DNA from: Bacteroidota bacterium
GTDB lineage: Bacteria > Bacteroidota > Bacteroidia > Flavobacteriales > Weeksellaceae
Assembly (NCBI GenBank): GCA_023423715.1
Contig: JAFAFC010000020.1
Coordinates: 1 to 64,000, forward strand
Reading direction: 5' to 3'
Length of the DNA: 64,000 bases
This document shows, piece by piece, positions 32,864-41,966 of this stretch (positions within the stretch are counted from its first letter, which is position 1; each line of letters starts with the position of its first letter). The translations under genes and the position numbers were made by a program. The notes under the pieces were generated by a model. The model worked only from the letters and a program-made list of their open reading frames with translations. It did no database searches and had not been told where the DNA came from.

Positions 32864-33421
32864 ATGACAGAAAAGGAAAAATGCGAGAAAGGTTTGCTTT
32901 ATAATGCGAATTTTGATGAAAAGCTTATTCAGGAACGGAATGTTTGTAAAACGCTCTGCCAAGAGTATAACCGTACGAATTATTCGGATTTTGATAAGCG
33001 TAAAAAGATTATTCAAGATTTGTTGAAGACCAGCCAAACCGAGTTTTTAATAGAACAACCATTTTGGTGTGATTACGGTTATAATATTGAAATTGGAGCT
33101 AATTTTTATTCGAATCATAATCTTGTGATTTTGGATGGTGCCAAAGTTCGTTTTGGAGATAATGTCTTTATTGCTCCAAACTGCGGCTTCTACACGGCTG
33201 GGCATCCTCTCGACATTCCTCAACGAAATGAAGGTTTGGAGTATGCAAAACCTATCACTGTGGGCAATAACGTTTGGATTGGCGCTCATGTTGTCGTTTT
33301 ACCAGGTGTAACTATTGGTGATAACACAACAATCGGTGCGGGAAGCGTTGTCACGAAGGATATTCCTGCCAATGTTGTTGCGGTTGGAAATCCGTGTCAA
33401 GTAATTAAAGAACTTTCTTAA
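32864..33421 (+). CDS. Sugar O-acetyltransferase (maltose/galactoside acetyltransferase family)
   Basis: A 185-residue trimeric left-handed beta-helix enzyme. The N-terminal Mac domain (KGLLYNANFDEKLIQER) is followed by hexapeptide repeats, the catalytic His114 in YTAGHPLD and the C-terminal VGNPCQVIKE. It transfers acetyl from acetyl-CoA to sugars, probably in detoxification or sugar handling. Full family length. Starts 57 bp after the lipoprotein gene. Confidence 0.93.
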   Translation: MTEKEKCEKGLLYNANFDEKLIQERNVCKTLCQEYNRTNYSDFDKRKKIIQDLLKTSQTEFLIEQPFWCDYGYNIEIGANFYSNHNLVILDGAKVRFGDNVFIAPNCGFYTAGHPLDIPQRNEGLEYAKPITVGNNVWIGAHVVVLPGVTIGDNTTIGAGSVVTKDIPANVVAVGNPCQVIKELS

Positions 33422-33509
33422 AATAAAGAACTCTAAGTATCTAAAACTTGTAAATAAAATCAAGTATGAAAATGTCTAATTTCTCTTTAAATTCACCAAA
33501 ATTTAAAAA

Positions 33510-34184
33510 ATGGGATTTCCAAAAGTAAAAATTTGTTGCATTAGCAGTGTTGAGGAAGCTGAATTAGCGATAAAATATGGTGCTGATATTCTTGGTTTGG
33601 TGGGCAAAATGCCAAGTGGACCTGGAGTTATTGATGATGAAATGATCTATGAAATCGTTAGGGCAACGCCACCACCGATTTCGACATTTTTACTGACTAG
33701 CGAAACTAAAGCCGAGGAAATTATCAATCATTATCAGAAGGTAAATACAACGACGATTCAGATTGTGGATCGTTTAGAAAATCGTGAATATGCGCGTATT
33801 CGTGAAGCAATTCCGCATGTGAAATTGGTACAGGTTATTCATGTGATTGAAGAAGATTCTGTAAAGGAAGCCATTGAAATTTCAAATTATGTTGATGCGT
33901 TGCTTTTAGACAGTGGAAATCCCAATTTAGAAGTTAAAGAATTGGGCGGAACTGGGAGAACGCACAATTGGGAGCTGAGCAAAAAAATCCGAGAATCCAT
34001 TAAAATTCCTTTGTTTTTAGCGGGTGGAATTAATGCTACAAACGTTCAGGAAGCCGTTGCGATAGTTCAACCTTTTGGAGTCGATTTATGCAGCAGTGTT
34101 CGCACCGATGGAAAACTTGATGAAACCAAATTGAAAGCCTTTTTTGATGCTGTACATTCAATAAAAGTGCAGAATTCTTTGTAA
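33510..34184 (+). CDS. trpF: Phosphoribosylanthranilate isomerase (TrpF), orphan
   Basis: A 224-residue TIM barrel with the TrpF active site: KICC (7-10, catalytic Cys9; the usual following Gly is Cys), general acid Asp134 in LLLDS, GGTGRTHNW, LAGGIN and a terminal phosphate site (DLCSSVRTDG). It should convert phosphoribosylanthranilate to CdRP in tryptophan synthesis. No other trp gene is nearby, so it may be a second copy or may act on a related substrate. Confidence 0.85.
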   Translation: MGFPKVKICCISSVEEAELAIKYGADILGLVGKMPSGPGVIDDEMIYEIVRATPPPISTFLLTSETKAEEIINHYQKVNTTTIQIVDRLENREYARIREAIPHVKLVQVIHVIEEDSVKEAIEISNYVDALLLDSGNPNLEVKELGGTGRTHNWELSKKIRESIKIPLFLAGGINATNVQEAVAIVQPFGVDLCSSVRTDGKLDETKLKAFFDAVHSIKVQNSL

Positions 34185-34194
34185 CCTCAAGTTG

Positions 34195-35196
34195 CTATTT
34201 CTTCAAAAACTCTTTTAGCGGTTCGATGAAACGGTCATAAACTTCAATATGAGGAAGATGACCAACATCTTCCAATTCAACCAATTGGGATCCTTTAATT
34301 TTCTTTTGCGTTTCTTTTCCTAATAGCTGATATTGCCCCATTTTTGCAGCAACTTCAGGATCTTTGACCAAGGCTTTTCCGATGGCGGTTCGGTCACGGG
34401 TTCCAATGATTAAAAGGGTAGGTGTTTTAATATTGTGAAATTCATAAACGACGGGCTGTGTGAAAATCATATCCGACGTTTTTGCGTTCACCAAAGCAAC
34501 TTGCGGATAATCAGGCGCTTTTGCCCAACCTGTCAAAAGATACACCCATTCATCGTATTCCGGTTTCCATTTATTGTCGTAATAGAAGCCGTTTTGGTAT
34601 TTTCTCGTGGTGGCGTAATCGGCTTTTAATTCGTTTTGATAATTCTTTTCGATGGAGGTATAAGGCGCAACAAGTTTCCAATCTTCCAATCCGATGGGGT
34701 TTTCTAGGATGAGTTTTTCAACCATTTCGGGATACATTAGCGTAAAACGAGTTGCAAGCATTCCGCCCATTGAATGTCCTAAAATAGATGCTTTTTCAAT
34801 TTTTAATTCATCCAAAACCAATTTCGTGTTTTCCGCCAACTGTTGAAAACTGAACTGATAATCTGTGGGTTTAGATGACTTTCCAAATCCGATTTGATCA
34901 GGAACCACCACGCGATATCCTTCTTTAGTTAACGCCTGAATCGTCGTTTTCCAATAAGCACCATTAAAATTTTTACCATGAAGAAGAACCACCGTTTTTC
35001 CATTGAATTTTTGCGGTTTTACATCCATGTACGCCATTTTGATGTCCTTGTTTTGACTTTTTAATGGTAAAAACTGAACAGGAAACGGATACTCGTAATT
35101 GGTGAGCATAATATCGAGAACCGGTCTTTCTTGCGCCTGAAATTGAACCGAAATAAAAAGGACAAAAAAGAAGATTTTTAGTGAATGATAACGCAT
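34195..35196 (-). CDS. Secreted alpha/beta hydrolase
   Basis: A 333-residue serine hydrolase with a signal peptide (about 1-22). The oxyanion region is LLHGKNFNG (71-79), the nucleophile elbow GHSMGG (Ser142), the acid probably the Asp in IGTRDRT, and the His in VGHLPHIE. It resembles esterases and haloalkane-dehalogenase-like enzymes of the periplasm; the substrate is unknown. The start at 35196 is chosen because the 35 extra codons upstream would bury the signal peptide. Convergent with trpF (10-bp gap). Confidence 0.85.
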   Translation of the reverse strand: MRYHSLKIFFFVLFISVQFQAQERPVLDIMLTNYEYPFPVQFLPLKSQNKDIKMAYMDVKPQKFNGKTVVLLHGKNFNGAYWKTTIQALTKEGYRVVVPDQIGFGKSSKPTDYQFSFQQLAENTKLVLDELKIEKASILGHSMGGMLATRFTLMYPEMVEKLILENPIGLEDWKLVAPYTSIEKNYQNELKADYATTRKYQNGFYYDNKWKPEYDEWVYLLTGWAKAPDYPQVALVNAKTSDMIFTQPVVYEFHNIKTPTLLIIGTRDRTAIGKALVKDPEVAAKMGQYQLLGKETQKKIKGSQLVELEDVGHLPHIEVYDRFIEPLKEFLKK

Positions 35197-35337
35197 TTTG
35201 AATTTGTTTTGAATGGAGTAAAAATACAAAACCAAAACGATCTTCTTGTTTTTGGATGCAAAGTTTAAAAAAGAGAAGATGAGAATTTTAGGTTTTAACA
35301 ACTTATTTTGTTTCTTTGTTTTGAAAATTTATAACGA

Positions 35338-35883
35338 TTGAAATCAAGCTACTTAACTTACGTAATTGCCTTTCTAATTGGACTTCCGATAGTTTACTTC
35401 TTCTTTGATTTTGTCTATGTTGATGAGATGATTTTGCTGTGCTTTTCCATACTTATTTTATTTTCCCTTGTTGTTAGTTATGTTGTAAACAAATTAGATG
35501 CTTCACCAAAACCGACCTATCAAGAAAGCAAAGCCGGTTGGCTACTAACTACATTACGGAATTTTATAGTTTACACTTTCGTTACAGTTGGTTATATTGC
35601 CATTTTCTCTTTTATGAGTTCGAGCATGGAGGATAGGAAGGAAGAGATTTTTAAAGAACATCCAAAAGCAATAGCTATTGCAAAGGTTGTTGATATAGAA
35701 AAACGTTATGGTCGAATTAGAGGGAATTATGCTGTTATTGAATACCAAACAAAAGATAAAATTACGATTCAAGAAAATATTGATAATGATGATCAAAAAA
35801 TCTTTAAAGGCGATGAATTTTTAATCTACTACTTAATTGAAAACCCGAAGATAATTCAGATTTCCAAGAAAATTGAGAAGTAA
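35338..35883 (+). CDS. Hypothetical membrane protein, DUF3592-like tail
   Basis: A 181-residue protein with three membrane helices (about 4-22, 28-48 and 75-92) and a C-terminal soluble beta domain (AIAKVVDIEKRYGRIRGNYA, then VIEYQ and KGDEFLIYYLIENP), similar in plan to DUF3592 proteins. The start is a TTG (35338), as no suitable ATG precedes the first helix. Function unknown. Confidence 0.65.
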   Translation: MKSSYLTYVIAFLIGLPIVYFFFDFVYVDEMILLCFSILILFSLVVSYVVNKLDASPKPTYQESKAGWLLTTLRNFIVYTFVTVGYIAIFSFMSSSMEDRKEEIFKEHPKAIAIAKVVDIEKRYGRIRGNYAVIEYQTKDKITIQENIDNDDQKIFKGDEFLIYYLIENPKIIQISKKIEK

Positions 35884-35965
35884 ATCACCATAAAATACTA
35901 AATTTCAATAAGTGTGTTTTTGTGTTTTTTTGAAATCAAATAAAATCTTTGAAAATGTACCATAT

Positions 35966-36805
35966 ATGAGAAAATTCGTACTGCTTTTTTGTAGTCTAAC
36001 TGCATTTTTTATTAATGCGCAGCATGTTGATTCCATTTTATTGAAACAAAGTAGTCTCATGCGAATGCCGCTAACTGTAAAGGACTTTGGGTTAAAAGGA
36101 AAGGTAAAAATGATAGAAACGACCACTTCTAATTTAGAGGGTCCACCAATGACTACAGTTCGTCGGAATTATTTTTCAGAAACTAGCATGCTACTTAAAA
36201 CGGAATTTAGTAATATGGATATTGCTGATGATAAAACCGTTTGGAACTACCATTATAGCAACAATAAGCTAGATAGCATTACAATGAATGATGGTACTGG
36301 AAAACAGATCTTTCATTACGACCAAAAAAATCGTTTAATTTCCCAATCTAATTACGGTAAATACGATGATACTAAAGATCAAATTGAAGAAACGGAATCC
36401 TATTTTTATAATGATCAAGATATGATGATCAAAAAAATAAATGATTCGACAAAATTTGTAATTCTTGTTTTATATGATGCTAAAAATCAATTGAAAAGAA
36501 GCAATTTTTACCATTTGGATACACCAGAAGATGTGAATGTTTCCGAATATGACGCCGAGTCCAAAATAGAAAATACGATAATGAAGCGAAATGGTAAAAT
36601 TATCTATTCTGCTGCCGTTATCATCAATAGCAATGGGGATTTTGATGTTGTAGATACAAAGGATCAGGATAATAAGCAGTTCAAATTTACCTACGAATAT
36701 ATTTATGATAAAAATAATAACTACATCAACCAACTTTCTTTTCTAAATGGTAAAAAGGATCGGGTGGAAGATCGGAAAATCGTCTATTACTCGGATGGGA
36801 AATAA
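35966..36805 (+). CDS. Secreted hypothetical protein with YD/RHS-like repeats
   Basis: A 279-residue protein with a signal peptide (FCSLTAFFINAQ). The body has degenerate repeats of the form (N)xYxYD...RL, e.g. WNYHYSNNKLDSI, FHYDQKNRLISQ, VLYDAKNQLKRS and YEYIYDKNNNYIN, as in RHS/YD or MORN-like beta-hairpin proteins. Periplasmic or outer-membrane location expected. The function is unknown; without toxin or core domains it is not an RHS polymorphic toxin. Confidence 0.7.
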   Translation: MRKFVLLFCSLTAFFINAQHVDSILLKQSSLMRMPLTVKDFGLKGKVKMIETTTSNLEGPPMTTVRRNYFSETSMLLKTEFSNMDIADDKTVWNYHYSNNKLDSITMNDGTGKQIFHYDQKNRLISQSNYGKYDDTKDQIEETESYFYNDQDMMIKKINDSTKFVILVLYDAKNQLKRSNFYHLDTPEDVNVSEYDAESKIENTIMKRNGKIIYSAAVIINSNGDFDVVDTKDQDNKQFKFTYEYIYDKNNNYINQLSFLNGKKDRVEDRKIVYYSDGK

Positions 36806-36838
36806 TCTTTGAATTTGTATCTTTAACAAAAACAATAC

Positions 36839-37579
36839 ATGATCGATTTAAGTAACAAGATTGCCATAGTTACGGGTTCTTCAAGAGGTTTGGGAAAACA
36901 AACGGCTCTTGAAATGGCGAAAAAGGGAGCTTCTCTCGTTATTAATTACAATTCCAATGCAGGCGAAGCGGAACAAGTCATTCAAGAAATCCAAGCTTTA
37001 GGTGGAAAAGCCTTTGCGGTAAAAGCAAATGTTGGCGTTCAGAAAGATGTTGGTTTCCTTTTTGAACAAGCGATTAGCCATTTCGGAAAGATAGATATTG
37101 TTGTGAATAACGCTGGAATTATGATTACAAAATTCTTAAAAGATTTTTCGGAAGAAGAGTTTGACCAGCAATTTGCAATCAATGTAAAAAGCGTTTTTCT
37201 CATGATGAAAACGGCTTCTGAAAAAATGGAAAATAAAGGAAGAATCATTAACATTTCAAGTTCTACATCAAAATTGATAATGCCTACGTATGCTGTTTAT
37301 TCGGCAGCGAAAGCGGCAGTAGAGCAAATGACTCGTGTTTTTGCAAAAGAAATCGGAAGTAAAGAAATTACCGTTAATTCCGTGCTTCCTGGTCCAATGA
37401 ACACCGAGTTGTTTTTAAAGGGAAAATCAGAAGAGTTAATTACTCAAATAGCCAATCAGTCTGCGTTTAAAAGAATTGGGAATGTAGAAGACATTATTCC
37501 GATTATTCTATTCTTAAGTAGCGACGCGTCGCAATGGATTACTGGACAGAATATTGGTGTCAATGGTGGAATGGTTTAA
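36839..37579 (+). CDS. Short-chain dehydrogenase/reductase (FabG-like)
   Basis: A 246-residue classical SDR with TGSSRGLG (12-19) for NAD(P), NNAG (90-93), catalytic Ser141/142 and YSAAK (Tyr154, Lys158). The ending SQWITGQNIGVNGG is the normal SDR C-terminus. The overall match is to 3-oxoacyl-ACP reductase-type enzymes; the real substrate is open. Confidence 0.92.
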   Translation: MIDLSNKIAIVTGSSRGLGKQTALEMAKKGASLVINYNSNAGEAEQVIQEIQALGGKAFAVKANVGVQKDVGFLFEQAISHFGKIDIVVNNAGIMITKFLKDFSEEEFDQQFAINVKSVFLMMKTASEKMENKGRIINISSSTSKLIMPTYAVYSAAKAAVEQMTRVFAKEIGSKEITVNSVLPGPMNTELFLKGKSEELITQIANQSAFKRIGNVEDIIPIILFLSSDASQWITGQNIGVNGGMV

Positions 37580-37602
37580 AAAAAATAAAAAAAATAAGAA
37601 AT

Positions 37603-38181
37603 ATGAAGATTTTTTATCTCTTTTTGGGAGTTTTCCTTTTAGGAAGTTGTACAAATAATGACGATGCTGAACAAAAGAAAGCCTATGCTGGTTTGGAAGG
37701 ACAATATCGGATTGTTGCATTTGAAGCCAATGAAGCGGTAGATTTAGACAATAATAAAGTACTTTCCCGCGATTTGATGACGGAGATTACAAATATTAAA
37801 AATCTACGTCCTTATTTCGAGGTTCTTCCCAATGAGTTGAATCAAACCAAAGTTGAGTTGCTTTCCTTTATCTTACCTAAATCCCAGTTGGGATATACAA
37901 ACAGTACCAATATTCCGACGTATGCGAATTTTCCTATTAGTGTATATAATACAGAGTTTAAATTTGAAAATGAAGCATTTATTCCAAAAAGTAAAACGTA
38001 TACCGAATCTGGAAGTGAGAATGGTGTAGAAAGTAGTCATGAGATTGTTTTTTTATGGGATTTTGATGTTGTTGATGCTACCCATGTAAGAACGTATGTA
38101 AAAAAAAGCTACTATGATTTTGCGACGCATTCTTGGAAAAGTTTAAATATCAAAGTACTTTACGAACGATTTGAATACTAA
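37603..38181 (+). CDS. Hypothetical lipoprotein
   Basis: A 192-residue protein with lipobox LLGSC (Cys15) and a beta-rich body. First of three consecutive small lipoprotein genes (37603, 38186, 38638) spaced 4 and 23 bp apart, probably one operon. No family recognised. ATG 37603 is preferred over an in-frame ATG at 37534 inside the dehydrogenase gene. Confidence 0.72.
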   Translation: MKIFYLFLGVFLLGSCTNNDDAEQKKAYAGLEGQYRIVAFEANEAVDLDNNKVLSRDLMTEITNIKNLRPYFEVLPNELNQTKVELLSFILPKSQLGYTNSTNIPTYANFPISVYNTEFKFENEAFIPKSKTYTESGSENGVESSHEIVFLWDFDVVDATHVRTYVKKSYYDFATHSWKSLNIKVLYERFEY

Positions 38182-38185
38182 ACCT

Positions 38186-38614
38186 ATGAAACAAAGGAGA
38201 TTGACTTCACTCAAAACACTATTTCTAATTGCTCTCGTATGTTTTGCGGGTTTAGTTTCCTGTAAAAAACAAGCATCGAAAACAGATACACCTGAAAGTA
38301 CGGTGGAGAATTATTTAAAAGCCATTGATGTATTTGATTTTGAACAAGCCAACAAATATGTAATCAAGAACGAAAACACCGATCAAGTTATTAATAATAT
38401 AGAGTGGTACTATAATTCGATGAATGATGTCGAACGGAAAAATTATTTATCTGGTAAGAGGAAAAGCTACTTTATAAAACGTATTCCTAAAACCGCAAAC
38501 GAAACAACTATTATAGCCATCAATAAAGATGGAGTGTATGCTTTTGGTATTACTTTTAATGTGATTAAAAAAGAAAATACGTGGTTGATTGAAAATATCC
38601 AAGCCGACGATTAA
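38186..38614 (+). CDS. Hypothetical lipoprotein, DUF4878-like
   Basis: A 142-residue lipoprotein (lipobox GLVSC) followed by TPESTVENYLKAIDVFDFEQ, the layout of NTF2-fold DUF4878-type lipoproteins, and a closing strand WLIENIQADD. ATG 38186 lies 4 bp after the previous stop. Confidence 0.7.
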   Translation: MKQRRLTSLKTLFLIALVCFAGLVSCKKQASKTDTPESTVENYLKAIDVFDFEQANKYVIKNENTDQVINNIEWYYNSMNDVERKNYLSGKRKSYFIKRIPKTANETTIIAINKDGVYAFGITFNVIKKENTWLIENIQADD

Positions 38615-38637
38615 ATTTAAGATTTTAGTTAGCGCTA

Positions 38638-39426
38638 ATGAAATCGTATTCTGTATTTTTTGCTGTCTCTTTATTGTTTTTTCAATCCTGTTTTGAATCC
38701 AAAAAAAATAAAGAAGTTGTTCACAGGAAAATCGTGAAAACAGCCGTTCCATCGTATGAAATTGTAGATGAATTGTATGATGCGATAGATCGACAAGACC
38801 AATATAAAGTAAAGCAAATGTTGGAAACCTCGTTCCCGGCCGTTTTTTTACCTAAAAACAAAATTCCTCCATTGCAAGCCGTCATTTGGGCTGCAGATAA
38901 TGTGGAAATGGCGAAGTTGTTTGTGGAAGATGGGGCAGATCTTCATAAAGCGGATGAATCTTACGCCGTTATTGCCGCAGAGTACAATCGATTAAACATT
39001 CTCAACTATCTTGTGGAAAAAGGAATTGATATTAAAAACAACAACGCCTTTAACAAAGCGGGATTTCACCAACATTATGACGTCGCCAGGTTTTTGTTGC
39101 TAAAAGGTGCTAATCAAGAATTGGGCGATATTCGTGGTAAACTTTGGGTATATGAACAAGCCGTACGTAAGGGAGATTATGAAGTTTTGGATGCGTTGAA
39201 ACTTTCCAAAGATGATTTGGACGCTACCAATTGCGATGGCGAGACCGCTTTGCTTATTGCTGTAAAGCAGAACGACCCGAAAATGGTTACCTATCTCATT
39301 ACTAAAGGAGTTGACAAATCTAAACCAGAAACGTATGACTGCGGTGACGATATTTCTTATGGTAAAACACCTTTAGAACTTGCTCAAGAAAATGGTTTTC
39401 AGGATATTATTTCACTTTTACATTAG
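38638..39426 (+). CDS. Ankyrin-repeat lipoprotein
   Basis: A 262-residue lipoprotein (lipobox FFQSC) carrying ankyrin repeats, e.g. NVEMAKLFVEDGADLHKAD, NILNYLVEKGIDIKNNN, DVARFLLLKGANQELGD, DGETALLIAVKQNDPKMVTY and GKTPLELAQENGFQDIISLL. About five to six repeats. Ankyrin lipoproteins of this sort often act as periplasmic protein-binding or immunity-like factors, but no toxin is adjacent. Confidence 0.85.
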   Translation: MKSYSVFFAVSLLFFQSCFESKKNKEVVHRKIVKTAVPSYEIVDELYDAIDRQDQYKVKQMLETSFPAVFLPKNKIPPLQAVIWAADNVEMAKLFVEDGADLHKADESYAVIAAEYNRLNILNYLVEKGIDIKNNNAFNKAGFHQHYDVARFLLLKGANQELGDIRGKLWVYEQAVRKGDYEVLDALKLSKDDLDATNCDGETALLIAVKQNDPKMVTYLITKGVDKSKPETYDCGDDISYGKTPLELAQENGFQDIISLLH

Positions 39427-39460
39427 TTCGTATCCCGATTTAAATTCATATTATTTGTAC

Positions 39461-39489
39461 TGATTCTAATTTTCATGGATCTAGAATCA
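39461..39489 (+). terminator. Hairpin after the lipoprotein operon
   Basis: Stem TGATTCTA / TAGAATCA with a 13-nt loop, followed by AATCTTTGTTTTTTTC. Modest stability; likely terminator. Confidence 0.5.
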
Positions 39490-39622
39490 AATCTTTGTTT
39501 TTTTCTTTAAATAGTTGGGAAAGTCGTAGTAATTGTCTTAATCTTGCATTTGTTTTTTAAAATTAGCTGTTATTTGTTGCGAAAATTACAGACAAGTAGG
39601 GATTAAAAACCATGAAAACACG

Positions 39623-40456
39623 ATGAATTCTAAAATTGAAATAAATTTTGCACGAGTTAAAGCTTCTGTGCTTCTCGTTCCTGCGGCATTACTTCTTGCG
39701 ATTGTACTCTTTTTAGCAAGCAAAAAAGCATTGTCGGTTCCAGGTTATATTGAGTTTCAAAAACCACTTTTTTTGTTTTTGAATTCGAGACTGTGTCTAT
39801 TTCCTAATTTGGAACTTAATCTTACCCAGTTGGGTGATGCTTGCGTTTTCTTAGCCATTTTAAGCATTTTCTATTTGAGGGCACCCAAATTGTGGGGCGC
39901 ATTATTAACATCATCCGTGGTATCCTTAATTATTGCGACAACTTTAAAATCAATTTTTAAAGTTCCACGTCCTGCAGCAGTATTGGATCATCATTATTTT
40001 ACCATCGTTGGAAAAATGCTGAAAGGACATAATAGTTTGCCTTCAGGACACTCTATTACTATATTTACCATGCTTACGGTTTTATTTTTTGCGTTCTGGC
40101 CGAGAAAATATAAAAATAAAATATTTTGGGTGATTGTATTTCTTATTCTAGGGCTTTTTCTCGCATTAACTCGAGTTGGCCTTGGTGCTCATTATCCTTT
40201 TGATGTGATCATTGGTGGGATTTTTGGTTTTGTTTCTGGTGTCTTAGGAATTCTAATTAATCGAAAGTATTATATCTGGAACTGGATTGGAAATCGAAAA
40301 TTTTATCCGATTTTTGCCGTGCTATTTTTAGGTGTGGCAGTGGTGATGGTCACGAAATTGTTTCATGAACACATGCCTGTATTTTTTGTCGCACTTATTT
40401 GTTTACTTATATCTCTCGTTAATGTGATTAAAGCATATGCTAAAAAACAAAATTAA
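39623..40456 (+). CDS. PAP2-family membrane phosphatase (LpxE/LpxF-like)
   Basis: A 277-residue membrane enzyme with the complete PAP2 signature: KVPRP (113-117), PSGHS (140-144) and RVGLGAHYPFD (184-194), among about six helices. The next gene, an EptA-type phosphoethanolamine transferase, overlaps it by 20 bp. Such pairs remove lipid A phosphates and add phosphoethanolamine, lowering negative charge and giving resistance to cationic peptides. Lipid A as substrate is inferred from this partner; undecaprenyl pyrophosphate is an alternative. Confidence 0.88.
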   Translation: MNSKIEINFARVKASVLLVPAALLLAIVLFLASKKALSVPGYIEFQKPLFLFLNSRLCLFPNLELNLTQLGDACVFLAILSIFYLRAPKLWGALLTSSVVSLIIATTLKSIFKVPRPAAVLDHHYFTIVGKMLKGHNSLPSGHSITIFTMLTVLFFAFWPRKYKNKIFWVIVFLILGLFLALTRVGLGAHYPFDVIIGGIFGFVSGVLGILINRKYYIWNWIGNRKFYPIFAVLFLGVAVVMVTKLFHEHMPVFFVALICLLISLVNVIKAYAKKQN

Positions 40457-41957
40457 ACTACTTCATTTTGCGCTTATCATGAGCGTACTCAATTTTTTAT
40501 TCTTTCATTTTCCGTTTTTCAAATTTGTATTTGGAAGCGTCGATTATAAAAGTTTTAACGGTGTTTTTTTAATCGCAAGCTTGGTCGTTTTAATGATTGT
40601 TGCTAATGCTTTTGCGTATTATTTATTTTGCTTTATTTCCCGATATGTAGGGAAATTTTTAATGGTACTTACGTTTCTAATCAGTTCTATCGCGGTGTAT
40701 TTTATCAACACCTATAGCGTGATTATTGACGAAAGTATGATCGGTAATATTTTGAATACCAACTTCGAAGAATCCAGCAGTTTCTTTTCGTTTAAACTGA
40801 TTCTGTATCTCGTTTTTTTAGGGATTTTGCCCAGTATTTTTATTATTAAAGCTGATTTAATTAAAGTTTCGATAAAACGTTTTTTTGCTACGATTGGTGT
40901 GATGCTACTTTTTATGGGAACTTTGGCGTTTGCAAATTCCAGCAATTGGCTTTGGATAGACAAAAACTCGAAAACATTGGGTGGTTTAGCCATGCCTTGG
41001 TCGTATTCGGTGAATATTTCCCTGTTTTATATTCATCAACATAAAAAAAATCAGAAAGAAACGCTTTTGCCTAACGCTACAATTCGAGATAATGAAAAGT
41101 CGGTTGTGGTTTTGGTTATTGGAGAATCGGCTCGTAGTGCTAATTTCTCTCTGTACGGATACGGAAAAGATACCAATCCGTTGCTTTCTAAAACGGCAAA
41201 TGTGGTTCACTTAAATGCAAATTCTAGTGCGACCTACACAACGGCTGGTGTAAAAAGTATATTAGATTATAAAGATTCCAACGATTTGAATGAAATTCTG
41301 CCGAATTATTTGAATCGAAATAAAGTAGATGTGACTTGGAAGACAACCAATTGGGGCGAACCGCCCGTTCATATCAAAAAATACCTTAACAAAGAGGCTT
41401 TGCGTAAGGATTGTCAAGGCGACGATTGCAATTATGATGAGGTTTTGCTGAAAAATTTAAAAGAGGAAATTCTTGCCAGTAAATCGAACAAAATTTTCAT
41501 TGTTTTGCATACGAGTACGAGTCATGGGCCAACGTATAGCAAGAAATATCCAGCGAAATTTGAAGTTTTCAAACCGGTTTGTAACAGTGTTGATTTAAGC
41601 AAATGTTCACAAACCGAGTTGATGAATGCCTACGACAATACGATTGTTTATACGGATTACATTCTTCACGGCGTAATCGAAGATTTAAAAGAGCTTAAAG
41701 ACTATAAAAGTGCGATGATTTTCGTGTCTGATCATGGTGAATCTTTGGGCGAGAAAAACTTGTATATGCACGGTTTACCGATGAGTATGGCGCCAAAAGA
41801 ACAATACGAAATTCCATTTATTGTTTGGACTTCTGACCATTCGAAAACGGTAAAATCTTTGAAAACCGTCAATCAGAATTACGTGTTTCATTCGGTGTTG
41901 AATTTTCTAAATATTCAAAGTCCGATTTACGATGAAAACATGAATGTTTTTAAGTAA
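40437..41957 (+). CDS. eptA: Lipid A phosphoethanolamine transferase (EptA-like)
   Basis: A 506-residue enzyme: five N-terminal membrane helices (about 10-165), then a periplasmic sulfatase-fold domain with zinc ligand Glu230 in VIGESARSANFSLYGYG, the nucleophile Thr in SSATYTTAG (264-271) and SDHGESLGEKNLYMHG. It transfers phosphoethanolamine from phosphatidylethanolamine to lipid A, as in polymyxin tolerance. Genes of this type are chromosomal and common in Chryseobacterium relatives. Confidence 0.92.
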   Translation: MLKNKIKLLHFALIMSVLNFLFFHFPFFKFVFGSVDYKSFNGVFLIASLVVLMIVANAFAYYLFCFISRYVGKFLMVLTFLISSIAVYFINTYSVIIDESMIGNILNTNFEESSSFFSFKLILYLVFLGILPSIFIIKADLIKVSIKRFFATIGVMLLFMGTLAFANSSNWLWIDKNSKTLGGLAMPWSYSVNISLFYIHQHKKNQKETLLPNATIRDNEKSVVVLVIGESARSANFSLYGYGKDTNPLLSKTANVVHLNANSSATYTTAGVKSILDYKDSNDLNEILPNYLNRNKVDVTWKTTNWGEPPVHIKKYLNKEALRKDCQGDDCNYDEVLLKNLKEEILASKSNKIFIVLHTSTSHGPTYSKKYPAKFEVFKPVCNSVDLSKCSQTELMNAYDNTIVYTDYILHGVIEDLKELKDYKSAMIFVSDHGESLGEKNLYMHGLPMSMAPKEQYEIPFIVWTSDHSKTVKSLKTVNQNYVFHSVLNFLNIQSPIYDENMNVFK

Positions 41958-41966
41958 ATTAGAAAC

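Noticed and set aside
35966..36805. RHS polymorphic toxin
   Set aside because: Only weak YD-type repeats; no RHS core, toxin tip or immunity gene.
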